The notes: generated by a model from the sequence alone, not told the origin. 64,000 nucleotides of DNA from Rhodamnia argentea (GCF_020921035.1 NC_063158.1:5500001-5564000), one strand, 5' to 3'; positions 11,088 to 24,203 are shown, counted from the stretch's first letter. Numbers and translations: made by a program.

Positions 11088-14000
11088 TCATACAAACTCT
11101 TCATCCGAATCATCTTGCTCTTCGTCCCATATATCCTCGACATCTCCCACGTCACCATGAAGCATATTGAGTATGTGCTCCCAGTTTCTCACGCGTCTCC
11201 GGAGTTCCAAGCTGGAAATTCGACGAGGACTGCTTACGGGTAAGCTTTCTTTTGTGTAACTAAGAGCCTTCAAAACAAACTTTCCAGATGGTTCGATTAA
11301 ATCGACACCAAATGTAGGTGATAAAGGCCGCCCCATAACTCGAACATGAGAGACACTGCAAGATGCCATATGAAAAGTGTCACATCGCACCCCAAAACCT
11401 GTCACATCCTACTTCTCTGAGTCCCACAAATATTTGAACCATCAGCATTTTACATTGCTTAAGTCCCATCTATAGAAGCTTTTACCAATCTGGTCGTACC
11501 ACACACAAAAGCTTTCCAACATAACCAACAAATACCTCAAATTTGATCAAATTATATGAGAAGTTCATGATATAGCATATGGAAAAAGAAGACAAAAAAT
11601 ACGAAGTCAGATGATACCAAGCTTCAAGCAAACATCTTATTTAAAGTTCCTTAAAATAAACAACAGTAACACGAGCACTCTCTATATACAATTAGTTCAC
11701 TTTGTTTAAAAATAAAGTTACTTGTTGCCTTTCTTTATTAGCTTTAATAATTGTGGGCAAATTTGACATGGTTGATAATGACCTTAAATGTCCAAATGTA
11801 CAAATTTCTGAAGAATTCAAGATGTTCAATGTTAAATGAAAGTCAAACTGCATAAAAAAGTAAAAAGACAAAAGTAAAAGTTGCACCAAATTGGCACTTG
11901 AAATGCAAGATCTCTGTCGCCATTTCTTTAAGTTAACAACGAGAGGAGGAAAAAAGAAATGGACCATCCACATGATTATAGAATGCAAAGCTGACCATGG
12001 AAGAGCTCTTCTGTAATTTATAGCTCTCATACAAGGCAAACAACCACTTCGATCTTTCCAAATGTAGGTAAGAATGTTGCCGATGAACTATTCACTTCTA
12101 TACCCAGGAAGTTTTGCAAAAGCTGACATCCATGCGCATAGGTTATATGACAGACTACGCATAATTTTTAGAAGTGGAAAGTGTAAGAATGATATTCTAA
12201 AATTGCTTGTGAGAGAACAATGGAAGCTAAGGAAGACAGAATAGCTACTTGCAGAAAAGAGTTTAAGCATCAAACTAATCTGCCAAAAGCCAAAAGTGTG
12301 CAGACGAACCAAATATAAAACAAGCCATCCATTTCGTGCCTCTGCACCCTGCCAAGCAGCTCAACAAGAAGGAATCCGCCTATACAAAGAACAGGCTCTG
12401 GAAACTTGAATTTCTGCAGACAGTTCTCCTATGAAAGACAGAGATTACATGATGAGCCCAAAAAAAATCCTCCAAAGGAAACAATTTTCCGTCAATCATG
12501 TCACATTCAAACAATCAAGTCATGGGGCAATCATTTATTAGTGGGCAATGCTAACGACGATTCTTAGTAGGTCTCCTAACACTTGCCAGGCCACTATTTC
12601 ACTCTCTCTATAAGGAGAAAACTTATCTAAGGACAAAAAATTCTGCTATTTAACAAATCAAGACAGAAAAAAAAAAAGAAATTGAGATCTTTGGAAAATG
12701 ATGACAATGTTAAGGTGAGGAACACTGTTAAAAAACATCACTGAAGAACACTTAAGGGAATTAACAACTTTAAGGTCCTGTTTGTTCTTTCCCCATATAA
12801 GGAAGCAGGTGGAGAATGGTGTTCTTGAAACGTCATGAAAGCCGAAAGAAAGTATACTGCATATCATACACAAAAAGAGAATTGACAACTTCATCGCAGT
12901 CCGCATTCTTCCAAGGGGCAGTAGAGACTAGTAGATGAAACAAATAACACCATGTAGCAGCCAAAGAGCCACACTTGCCTGAGCCATGGGAAACTCTGGG
13001 GAAGCGTATGTCCATACAAAATTATCATTTGGAGTATCATGACACGATTGATCGACTGAATCAAGATCCACTGAAGCTTTGGGATAACCCATCCGAAATC
13101 GCACAGATTTGGCCGAATATATATGTAATCCAGGCTGGAAATAAGCTGCCCACGACAATAATTTAATTAATTAAAGATACAAATAAATACAAAAATCAAT
13201 GAGAAGAGCGCAAAAAGGAATCGGGAAAAACCTTGAAAAGGTTGGATGTCAATCTCAGTAACAACACACAAATCACCAACCAGTTTGTAAATCAAAGTCT
13301 CAGGCACAGCAGGATTCTGTTGTCCTTTACTGGACCAGTATGAGGCGTATGAGGCGATCCTTCCAACCCTATCTCTCAATTCCAGAGTATTAATAATACC
13401 CTCCCCTGGGAAATGGTCGGTGCTGGAAGCACTTATTGCATCTGAAATACACTCTCTGTCAACCATTGATTTAGAACAATGAGACAGAAAACCATAGACC
13501 CTATGCTCCCTTTCCAGAAGGTCCCATTCTTTAGTGTTGCTAGAACCACTTTCAGCATCACTTTTAAAGGAGCAGCTTTCGGTGACATGATCAACTCCAG
13601 ATAACTGAGGAAACATTCTGAGGCATAGTTGCTTGGAAAGACCATTGGAGACCACTGCATAAAGCCAAAAACCAAAACCGTTCAATTGACAGTATGTCGA
13701 GATCCGCAAACTGATTTAACATCCAAATATGAAGTCAAAGATCCATCATAACTGTTACTGCAACACAACAAAATGTGATGAATTGATTAATGACAATTAA
13801 TTGATGAACAGTTGCTTCATAGAAAAAGATGCTGATAATCCACCTGGTCTTTCCAATTATTAATTAGAAAAATGGTATATAATCATGTCACTACATATCC
13901 AGAAAGCTTAGATAAACAGAGCAATAGCTTAAAACTTAGTCCCAAGCTCTCCATGAAATTAATTGTATTATTTCCTGAAAACCTATGTCAAAATAAAAAT

Positions 14001-14625
14001 CTGCCTCTTCTAAATCAATCCCTTGGCATTACAAACATCACCGGCATATGCTCCAAAGTTTTCCAAAACACATGATATTTCATGCAGATTCATAATGAAC
14101 TACAGAAGCACAAAGCAATATAAGTCATCTATGGTAAAGCAACTCTCCTTAAGATGTAATTCAACTGAACGTCCACGCTTCATCAGCCAGGCACTACTGA
14201 TAGAAAATCCATTTCCAACGAGTCGGCATAGAACTTTATTTTCAGGATGAACTTGCTGATCCATGTAACTTCATCAGCTAGGTACTATTGCTATAGTGAG
14301 TATAATTCAATCACACAAAAAAGAGCTACTTTAGCATCCTCTTCCATATATAAAATAGAAACAATAATGCACATATAATCCCATTAAGGAGAGCAAAACA
14401 TATTCTTCCATGCATGAAAGATCACCAAACTGATGAACGGAATCTGGCATAATAACATCGAAGGAAAATAGCTTTATCCCCGATTTTCACCAGCATACCG
14501 AATCCGTGCCAAGAGTGCGAAACGCAGCTAGCTCGAGCGAGATCACAAGGGTCGTCCAAACTCAGAAGTATCTTAAATAACATATCCAATTCGAGTTGTG
14601 GCACAAAATCCATAGAAGGATCCAT
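11088..14625 (-). CDS. F-box protein, At4g00755-like, tandem copy 2
   Basis: Same five-exon structure as the neighbouring copy: 14625-14499, 13654-13232, 13145-12979, 12428-12310, 11355-11088, giving 367 residues. The three extra residues come from an in-frame 9-bp tandem duplication in exon 2 that turns ASY into ASYASY. The frame is intact, with an F-box at about residues 10-43 (DMLFKILLSLDDPCDLARAS) and the At4g00755-type C-terminal region, so it should also encode an SCF substrate adaptor. Only a few residues differ between the copies (for example E/K and M/L in the F-box), indicating a young duplication. The GC donor of intron 3 is kept. This copy lost its native 3'UTR: after the stop codon comes the duplicated far-upstream DNA of copy 1. 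Whether it makes stable mRNA is unknown. Confidence 0.9.
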
Positions 14626-15829
14626 ATCTGCTAGTATAAGCAAGCTCCAGATGCCTCCTCCAACGTCAAAACCTACCTAAGCATCATCATCATCATCATC
14701 ATCATCATCAACCACAATAGAATCACCCTTAGAATACAAAAAGTAGGACATATAGATCACCGAATGCATCAAGGCACAACAGCTATAGTTAACTAACGAT
14801 TCAACTTAGTACAGTTAAACGAGAAATTTAGAGCTTAAGCCTCTGTACATAAAAGAAAATCAAGCAAATTGGGAATCCGAACAGAACAAAAACTGCCCCC
14901 ATGAATTGGTAATTTTGTTTATACTATAACCACTAGGCCAGGCTATTTTTCTTGTTTCTGAAATTCCCAATCATTGCAAAATTCACGGAACCATAAAATG
15001 CCCTCATGCGCAGATGTGCAAAGAACCCAATTTACGCCGGGGAAAACTCTGAACGAGGAAATTCCATCGAAAAAAAAAAAGCAACTAAAAGTCCCATCTT
15101 TTTCCCCGCCAATTTCGCAACGCAAATTCTCCGAATCAAAATTGACGACGAAAATCAACCTCAACCAACATTTCCAGGACCGAACCCAATTTTGAGCTCA
15201 CGACGAACAAAAATCCCAATTGGAATTCGGACGAACGAACGAAGAAGCACCGACTGCTTTTAGCAAAAGCTAAAATCGATGCAGATGGGACAGAGAGACG
15301 CGAGATTCCACCTTCCGTCGCCGATGTGTACGAGTCTCATCGAGGTCGTCCAAACCCTAGACAGGGAATAAAAAAAATAATGCTTGATAGAGAGAGAGTG
15401 AGCCCTGCTCCTGTGGGATGCTTATAATGATATCTGCGTTCGAGCGAGCGAGCGAGCGAGCGCTAGAGAGAGAGAGAGAGAGAGAGAGTGAGAGTGATCA
15501 AGGGAGAATGGCTTTTGCGTAGATAAATTGTTTTTGGTTGAAAATTGCAGGTCTTGTCTGTTTGCGTATATTTTAATAAATATATCACAATTTTATATAT
15601 ATATATATATATAAGGCTGTTTTTGCAGAAAAAATATTCCGCATTTAATGAGTAGATCAATCATTTCATACATATTGAGAAAAGATTACAAAATCGAATG
15701 TTTACAACGCTTCGAATATAATATATATGATATATGTAATAACAATTGTAATAGATAAAACATACCCATTATATATTGTGGGTTTATCCGACGGGAGAAA
15801 TGTATTTGTATACTATTCATGAGCAGAAG
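14626..15829 (-). promoter_or_regulatory. Leader and promoter of F-box copy 2
   Basis: The counterpart of 9803-11036. It has a slightly longer (CAT)n run at about 14682-14710, a GAGC run near 15440-15460, a GA run near 15466-15488, and a TA run near 15594-15612. About 46 bases present in the copy 1 leader are missing near 15178. Beyond it lies the ancestral upstream flank, so this copy has the original distal promoter context. Confidence 0.5.
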
Positions 15830-16814
15830 GACATCAAAAGCGCCAAAATTTGCGTACGGCGTTCATTTTGATGTCGAAATTTTTTGCCAGCTTACTTAAG
15901 TACCAAATTGGAAAAAAAAAACAATCACTTGAGTGCCAACGCGCGAGAGATTCCGCCCAAACCGATTACATGACATTCATAATTAATTTTTTAATATCAC
16001 GTGGAATTTTTCTAGAATAAAAAAATTTTGTTCACATGGCAAAAAAAAAGCTAATTTTTTCAAAAGAATTGAATTAAAATTTTTAAAAAATGCTGAAAAA
16101 CTATTAAAAAATGTAAAAAAGAAAAGGAAGGGCTTGGTATAGCTGTGAGGGCTTGCATAGCCCTTGCCTCCGACGCTATCAATGGCCGCCCGGGGTGGGG
16201 GATGGCCGACGAGGGTCGCCAAGCCTCGAACAGTGGCTAGCATCCCCCGCCGATCGCAAGCAAGGGCTTAACCTCCCGGATTTGGGCGAGGTCGACCTCG
16301 GCGATCACAGGCGAGGGCTTGACCTAGCGGATTTGGGCGAGGTAGAGCCTCACCTACACCGGCAAGGTCGACCCTCGGCTACCCTAGCGAGGGCTAGGCC
16401 AAGCCGTGGTTAGGCAAGGCCAACCTCGCCCAACGACAACCAAGTCCCTCCAACCCTAGCAAGGCCTCACCTGCAGTTGGGGGGCCACCGGCCACTAACT
16501 AGGGCTTGGCGATCCTCCACCCTCGCCGGCCGACGAGGGTGGGGTGGCAGCGATGGTGAGGGCAACAACCCTTCATTTATATATATATAAAAGCTTATTT
16601 TTTGGTTTTTTAAAAATTTATCATTTTTTTATTACTGAGTGATATCCTCCAGCGAGTCACGTAAGATTAAGTTATTAATAAAAAAAAATGCCATGTAAGC
16701 TCACCAGAGCTAGCACCTAAATAATCGTTTTTCAAAAAAATTGATACTCAAGTTACCCAAAAAAATTGACATCAATGTGAGCGCCGTACAGAAATTTTGA
16801 CACTTCCGATGTCC
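15830..16814. mobile_element. Inverted-repeat DNA element with GC-rich core (~1 kb)
   Basis: The left end (GGACATCAAAAGCGCCAAAA at 15830) pairs in inverted orientation with the right end, which finishes in CTTCCGATGTCC at 16814. The similarity runs inward for about 80 bases, through TACGGCGTTCATTTTGATGTC on the left and its counterpart on the right. Inside the AT-rich arms is a GC-rich core (about 16140-16560) with repeated phrases such as GATTTGGGCGAGGT. No transposase and no clear target-site duplication. Similarity between the ends may extend slightly outward, so the limits are approximate. Confidence 0.7.
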
Positions 16815-17862
16815 TTGTACTGTTATTTATGCAATTAATATCAGAAGTGAATAAGGACTCATCCATTATCGAAAAGTAAGTATCTCATGTACCGTCCTAA
16901 CTTATCTCTTAGGGAGAGGTGGATGATTGAAGTTTTTCTAATTCATGCGGTAATGTAACAGAAAATTCATTATGCTGAATGTATTCCCACTAAGGTTCAA
17001 TGGGCTATTGGACAAAAAAAAAAAAGGTTCAATGGGCTCGATTCAATGAAGCATAAAGTCCGGCGTAAATCAGATTCTAAAGTTAAAAATAAGTGGCAAA
17101 GTTAATGGGGAAATGATGACTTGCTCAGGATTTTTCCGTGTAGATTGATTGTATTACATGCTGAATATCCTAGGCAATTGTAATAATTGGGTTCCGCATC
17201 TTGACATATTAAATCTCTGGGCTACGAGGGCTCTCAGCCGCTAGAATAGTTTAATATGCTCGAGAAAGTTTTATCCTTAATGAAGAAAATACCAATTACT
17301 GTTGCATTTGGCAAATCGCAATGATATTAGCTCCTAATCTGATTTGATAATTCCCGTAGTTATTCATAATCTTTTCCCTTTCGATCTACAATGCTTTGAT
17401 TTTTCACGTATTGTTTTCGACACTAATTCTTAAATTCTGGGTGCTTTAAAGCTCGCTCGATTTTGGTGCGTACGATACGAGCGCTTCTATGCTTAACCAT
17501 AAATGTGTCGGATCACGACACGACATGTCATTCTGATTAAATACAAAAATTATCGTACCAAATCGAAAAACCGACTTACAATGTCACAACCGAGTGTAAA
17601 GCAATCCTGAAATAAGTGAAGCAAGAGACTGCCCTGCCGAAATGCTCTTCATAGAACCAATTTCATCGCGCATGTGGAAAGGAAGAAGAAATAGTTACAC
17701 GGTATTGCCCAGAAAGTTGATTATTTGCAAGGGACAGTAGCAAAAACAAAACACATATGTACACGGACACAGTGAGCTTTCAAGATCCAATCAAAACTAG
17801 CTCTACGGTTCGCCCAAACTATGTACTATCGCATGCTTCTCCATCCCGCTACAATACTCGCA
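16815..17862. other. Intergenic, no feature seen
   Basis: AT-rich sequence with no convincing frame. The last part is presumably the 3'UTR of the PP2-type F-box gene, which is transcribed toward it. Confidence 0.5.
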
Positions 17863-19759
17863 CTACGACAATGAATTAATCAATTTACCTACACCGCTAG
17901 GATATATCAAAACGCAGTCGACACAGAGACCGCCTTTGGTGTGAGTACAGTCGATCTGGGTCATTGAAAATTTGATCTTTGTGGATGCGTCGGGGTTCCC
18001 GACGACAAAGTCTCCCATGTGGTAATGGATCCAGTTCCCAGGATTGTCCACATGGCACTGGGACACGACGCGCTGTCCATCGGAAGTTGTGAGCTGGAAG
18101 TGGACAGGCTTTATGTCCCAGCCGTGGACATGCTCTGGATTGCATACGCGGCGGCCCAGTCTCTTAGTCGACTTACCGAGCTGGACTCTGAAGAAGACGC
18201 TGTATGTCCCTGCAGGAAATGGAAATTCCAACTCTCCATCTACTTCAAACCACCAGATTTGCTGTAGATACGCAACCGTATGGAATCTGCATTTAACAAA
18301 TAGGGAAAGAAAATCAAGTTTTACCATGTTAAAAAGATTAGATCATTCCAAGATGTAGTTATGTGACGCAAAGCAGAGGCAACATTTTACAAAACCAAAT
18401 CTCCGAGCACTAGCTTACTCGCTGTTTGAGCAGCTTCAAATTAGAAGAGAATACTTTGCCATTCGACCTCCAAAGATACTATTCTAATAACTAGTATTCA
18501 CCAAACGAAAGAAGAAATTCTCGGAGCATTAGTTGCATTTGAACAGTTTCATCGCACTCTTCATGCTTAATACATGGTATCATGCTGGCAAGTAGCTACA
18601 TGTCACTATATATTTTGAAGAAGCTTGGCGGATTATCGTAACAAATTCAAGGAACAAGCAAATGCATTCCTCATATGTCACCAAATCTTTTTCAGAAACA
18701 TCACTCTCCAAGGAAGGTCCAGTACTAAAGTACTAGGTTCCTATCTGATCCAAAGTCCATCATCTTTGGTGTGATCATCTCACGGAAGTCCTTGTACAGA
18801 ACTAAACCTAGCGAAATTATTCGAAGCTTCGAAACCGAGCACGCCATTATGCAGTACTCTAATCTTCCAGTACTTCCCAAGCACTGCAAGAACATATTTT
18901 GCCATGAATGTTATCTAACTCATACAACATGTCGAGCAATTATGACATCCTCTAGTGGCATCAAAACGAACCTTGTTTACCAGAAAATGAAAAATCGATA
19001 GGATTTGGTTCATCCAGGAGCAAAATGAGGAAAGATTTACCTAGATTCCTCGGTCGAAATGTGATTCCAGTATCTTCGATCATCTATTCCGGTGATCATC
19101 AAGGCCTTGGATGAAATGGACAGACAAACCCCACCCGTCCTCTTATCCAGCCAAATTTCCTGCATCCCACGCCCCCAGTCCACCAACGATCAGTGAAACG
19201 ACAACTTAAATCATTGAATAAACTTCCCATTTCTTCTGATCCAAGAAATCCAATTCGTCCCACTTCAGCTAATCCAAAGAAGAGAAAAGGCAAGGCTTTT
19301 TCTATTGAAATTGCTAAGTTCCGACCAAAAGAAGTATAAAGAAATTGCTATCTCCTCATCTTATCTTCAATAGGGAAGGACTACAAACATCTCGAAACCC
19401 AGGAGAAAAAGGGAAAAGAGAATGAAAAAGCTTTGCACCTTTGTACCGCCATCAAAAGAATTAGGCCTGCAAAGTCGAGCATAGATCTCCTTCTTGCCCA
19501 AATTCAACACTTTCGGCTCTTCCAACACTTTGTCGACAATCACCCTGTAATTCTCCGGCAATTTGGATTCCCAGATGAAATCCGCAGAAGAAGCCCCGCG
19601 AAAAGCCCGATTCAATCGGGCCAAGCTACAGATTTCGGGCGGATCCAAGTACATCAGCACCGACGCCACGCAGCTCTCCGGTATATCACCCAGCCTCGGC
19701 TTCGACAGAGCGTTATCCCCGTCCGGGTCCGACGAAATCCCCGACAAACTCGCACCCAT
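17863..19759 (-). CDS. F-box protein with phloem-protein-2 (Nictaba-like) lectin domain, PP2-A13-like
   Basis: Three coding exons on the minus strand: 19759-19439, 19159-19041 and 18286-17863, giving 287 residues. The F-box lies at about residues 24-70 ([20 protein letters not shown], then [12 protein letters not shown]). The PP2 domain follows from about residue 108: [76 protein letters not shown] and [20 protein letters not shown]. Proteins of this class are SCF adaptors whose PP2 domain may bind N-glycans. The MGAS start fits the MGA.. N-terminus of Arabidopsis PP2-A13/A12 and could be N-myristoylated (inference). Length and intron positions fit that family. As I recall, PP2-A13 sits next to PEX11E in Arabidopsis, so its presence near PEX11 here is in keeping with old linkage. 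Confidence 0.93.
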
Positions 19760-20159
19760 AAAACCCTAGAAATTCGCGAGCTACCTCGAACAGGAGCCAA
19801 AGCGGGAGCTGAAAAAAGCAAAATGGAGAGGGGAGACAGGGAGAGGCGCGCGAGAGAGAGAGGATTCAGTCCCTGAACTTGAATCGGAAGGTGTGGATTT
19901 TGAGGGAGAGCGAGACCTTGATGCTCAAGCTCGAAATATCCATTTTACTCTTCGAAGAGGATCGGGGACTCGGAATGAATTGTCTGAACGGGGATTTCCT
20001 CTCCTCCCAAGAACAGAACCCCTGACGTTGACTCGGAGTTGGGGGGAGAGAGAGAGAGATGAATTTTTTTTTTTTTTTGGTCAGAAGAGAGGTGAATAGG
20101 CTATGCTGGAAATAGCAAATCGTAGAGAGAGAGAGAATCGGAGTGGTCGTGTCGGGGTT
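19760..20159 (-). promoter_or_regulatory. 5'UTR and promoter region of the PP2-type F-box gene
   Basis: GA/CT-rich tracts (about 19820-19862, 20043-20060 and 20124-20138) lie upstream of the ATG, as is common in plant leaders. The limits and transcription start are not visible. Confidence 0.4.
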
Positions 20160-20865
20160 TTAGGGCGCGCATGATAACACTTCTCTCTGAGAAATCAACT
20201 TCCGATCGGAAGTTGATTTCTCTACTTCTCCTCAAAAGTAGAAGTTAATTTTTCTACTTCTGCTCCAGATTGACTCATGATCAGAAAAATTCGTTTGGTA
20301 ACAGTTGAAAATTTCTATTTTTGAAATATTATTAACAAAGTTTTCGGCGGCGATGGTCGACGGTGGCGGTGGTAGTCAGCCGTGGCGATGGTCGGCGGCG
20401 GCGGTGGGTGGTGGCCGCGCAGTGGTTAGCGATGGTCGCGGTCGGCAACGGCGGCAATGGTTGGTGGGGGCGGTGATTGGCGGTTGGAGGCGGCGGTGGT
20501 CGGCCGCGGCGGCGGCGGCTATGGGCAACCGAGGGTCGCATTGGGCGGCGGGCGGCGATGGGTGACCGGTGGCCGCGGCGGCCGTGGTCGACGGCCGGCG
20601 GTCACAGCAACGGTGGTCGGTGGAGGCGGGTGTGGTCTAAGAAGTGATTCTGGAGCCGAGAAGTTAAACTTTTTTACTTCTCAAAATTGGCCGAAAATCC
20701 TATCAGAAGTGAAAAATCTTACAAGAAGTGAAAAATCATACCATAAGTCAATTTTTTTACCAAACGGATTTCTACTTCGATCGGGCTTTTATCAAACACA
20801 TTTTTTCGCCGGATGGGCTTCCGGCCGAGAAATGGAATTTCTGAAGTGATTTCATGCGGGCCCTT
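20160..20865. mobile_element. Non-autonomous inverted-repeat element with GGC/GCC-rich core
   Basis: AT-rich outer parts contain many ACTTCT / AGAAGT motifs in opposite orientations: CTTCTGCTCCAGATTGA near 20258 pairs with the inverse of TGATTCTGGAGCCGAGAAG near 20644, and GTTTGGTAAC near 20293 with ACCAAACGG near 20759. The core (about 20343-20640) is almost pure GGCGGC / GGTGGTCGGC low-complexity sequence. A 34-bp perfect palindrome lies at 20189-20222. No transposase. The ends are approximate and I found no target-site duplication. Confidence 0.6.
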
Positions 20866-23454
20866 ACGGGGAGACGGACAGACAGAGAAACTGAAGTTGA
20901 TGATTTTAATTACATTGGCAACGACGACTAATTTACTCAATGACGCCAGTAACCATTTGAAATTTAATGTGTTTTTTTTAACTATTGTGTTTACATGTAC
21001 TTCTAATTGGGATAAGTTGGTTACTTTATGTCCGGATACCATTAAATAAAATGATTTTCCCTTCTTCTTTTTTTCTCTTTCAAAGCTCATTCCGAACAAA
21101 TAAGAAAGTACGTGTGTAATTACCAAAAAGCATATTAGATGCTAAATGTTTTTGAGAGAGGGTGTTAGGTCGGTGCAGTTTATACGCAAACACATGTACA
21201 CGTCCGCCGTTTTCTATACAGAGAGAATTTGTATTCGTAGGTTCTTGTTCTTATCCAAATTAATTAGCATCGTTAAATTAATGGAAAACGGGATGGGAAG
21301 CGACCGATGCGACGAATCATTCGTCGCCTCCATATGCCCGGGCGTTTAGGCGGAACGTGCAAGACACGCTCCTCTCCTCCGCGCCTCGTCGAAAATGTCA
21401 AAACATCATTTTTGCTTAGGCCGCTCCAGCGACCGAGCGCGTGCGCCAACCGATTATGACTAGCCGCAGGGTTTGAGAATGTTTGCAAGTAATTTTCGGA
21501 CAAGTGTAAGGAGACAACGTGACAAACCCCAATTCAGGGAAACACGCCATTTTTTATTATGTTATTGTTATCTATAGGTTTAGAAAAATATTCGACCAAG
21601 CCAAACTGCTGACATTCAACGAGACTGGTGGATTGGAATTGAGAGATATTGTTTTCTACTTGAGTTCCAAGAAAACATCCCATCAAGAAATTGTCGATCG
21701 GAGAAATAATTTAATATTTTCATTCGATACCTCGCTTCTTAGCACCGTATATACTGCTAATGAAAGCGTCACACGATTTTAAGGCTCGTTCGTTCTTCCG
21801 CGATGCCTTTTAACAATAGATAATTATAGATCCTTCCTCGACGGAGAGGTTCGGATCTTTATTTGGTTTTTACGTAGAGTTTTGCCGCTTGCAAGACAAA
21901 TCTCGATCGGACAATAATTTAAATCCCCATTTTTAATACGAGAGTTCATAGTTTTGCTTTCAAGGTAAACCCTTTGTTTCGCAAAAAACATTCTGCTCGT
22001 CATTATTCTTAGCTTCGATACGAATGGGTAATCATTCCTCGTTTGTTATCAAAATAATAGCCCCTCTACGAACTAAATTAATGAAAAGCAACGGATAAAG
22101 CTTATTGTATTTATAATGAATTCCATTATAGAATGAAAGCTCGAATTTCTTTTTCATAATATTAGGGTTAGTAATCATAAAAATTCTCCATTTGATTTAG
22201 TCGGAGCTATCGTTGACCGAGAAAACAAAGATTCGTGGTAATCATCAGCAACGCGTCAAGGCTTCCCCTTATGTGGATCCGAGTCAGCAAACGTCCTTGG
22301 GTCCACACGTGGCAGGCGTAGGAGTCACAAACATCCTCGTCCCCAGTCATCACTTCATCCTCTCGTCCATAGTTTCTTCTCCATCATTATGATTACACAC
22401 GTCTCCATTGGTGTAGAAAGCAGTTCGCTTTCTTTTCACTTGGACTAGAAACATGCCGTTTCTCATATAGTTTTAAGACGATTGCCGAGAGGCTCTGAAA
22501 TCGTTCGAGCCCCGAAACTAATGTAGAGGCTAGTCTCTGGCTCACTGTATTGATGATCTCGTCTAGCAAATCATGATGGTCTATGCTGATCACGAAGAAC
22601 CTCTCTAATCCAATCGACACAAGAGGAATCGATTCGAGGATCGTCGCTCGACTCCCAATTCGAGGATTTCGTCTAGGAGGGTTGATCGGGTGACACACCA
22701 TTTTCCTTTAAAAGTTCTTAATGGATTAGATTCGATTTCACGAGAAAAGAGATTTTTTTTTACTCGTCGAGAGCTATATCTCTCTAAATTAGAGGAGTGA
22801 AATGTCAATTTCATTCGTTTCGATGAGATCTGCGGGCCTTATTAGACCCGATGCTTATACATCGACCAATTTCATCCTATATCGATCGAGGGTGCCATCT
22901 TTGTCCCCGACGAACGCGATTTACCAAATTTGAATGATTGGCACTAGCTTTTCCCCGAGTTATACAAAAGTACGCCATTGAAGTCGATGTTCGGACAAGT
23001 CGAGTAAAATTACACGGGCCGAACGTGCGAACGGGCCTCAAGCTGAGTGCCATCTTCATACGTGGGCCTAATAAAAACAATTAAAGACTGTAGACTCTCA
23101 CCTCATCTTTAGCTAGAATGCTCATGCCCCAGCAAATAAAACCTAGTAAAAAAAAAGGAATTTTGGCTTTGTAGGCCAAGAATAAGAAAGGTGTCATGGT
23201 ACCTAGTACCTACCATTACTATGACAACCCATTAAATCTAAAGACATGCAAATGCGAATCGACCAAAAATAAAACAAAAAAATCGCGCCGATTCGAAAGT
23301 CTAAGCGTTTTGACCATACATATTATTACCATGTGATGAGCACATGTGACGCCCGATCCGACGAGTAGCTTGTAAATATTTGCCGAGCTTCAACTTTATG
23401 TCATTTTGTAGAGAGTTTTAAGATTTTGAAACTTCCAAGATGATATTAAGATAA
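20866..23454. other. Intergenic, no supported gene
   Basis: Mixed AT-rich sequence. The open frames here (longest about 100 codons) match no family I recognise and show no splice structure. I saw no tRNA or strong repeat. Confidence 0.5.
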
Positions 23455-24162
23455 GGGATATGTGTATTAGAATTCCTAAAACTTGTCACGAAAATGCAAT
23501 TAAGTCTTAAAAATTGTCACGAAAGTGCAATTAAGTCTTAAAACTTTCAGAACATGAAATCAAATTCTAAAACTTGTCAAATTGGTGTAATCAAGTCATT
23601 CCGTTAACTCCGTCCAATTCGGCTAACGAAAATGCTGATGTGGCATTTTTTATTACTTTTTTAAATTTTCTCTCTCCTACGTGGCGTTGGCATGGTTAAA
23701 ATAAGAAACCGAAATAACTAGTTATAGTAAGCATGAAGATGAAGGAGCTAAATGAAATGTGTTCTTTTTATACATATAAGATAATTTTTAAAAGGTGTCG
23801 TTTCGATCCAAATTTAACTTTTATTATGTATTGATTAAATTAAAATAATTATTAAAAAAAAAAAAAAACCGGCAAAGCCTGAAGGCAGGCCCTCGCCGTA
23901 GCCCCATCCCCCCAACCATCATTGGCTTTCCGAAGATGGTGGGACGAGGGACGACCAGGTCCCATCCAGTGGCCCGCGACCCTAGCTAACTGTAGCGAGG
24001 ATCAGGCCAAGGGTTGTCGCTGGCTGGACGGCCCAACAGGGTCATTGTTGGATAAGGGCCAATGATCGTGGTCCTACCAGCCCAAGCCCTTCCAGTGATG
24101 GTTGGGGGGATAGGGCAATACCGATGGCCTGGAGGCAAGCCCTTATTGTTATTTTTTTAAAA

Positions 24163-24203
<41 letters not shown>

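Larger units (their letters stand above)
11084..15875. repeat. Tandem duplication unit 2 (4.8 kb)
   Basis: Second copy of the duplication. The junction with unit 1 is at about 11083/11084, where GATGTC (element end) meets GAAATCA (F-box stop region). The right limit is at 15875, where the second unit runs on into the full inverted-repeat element that unit 1 lacks. Confidence 0.93.

Noticed and set aside
16153-16413. 86-codon frame in GC-rich sequence
   Set aside because: Lies in the core of the inverted-repeat element at 15830-16814 and reflects its repeats.
20332-20650. Gly/Ala/Arg/Pro-rich open frames in GGC repeats
   Set aside because: Low-complexity GC-rich core of a transposable element leaves all frames open; not coding evidence.
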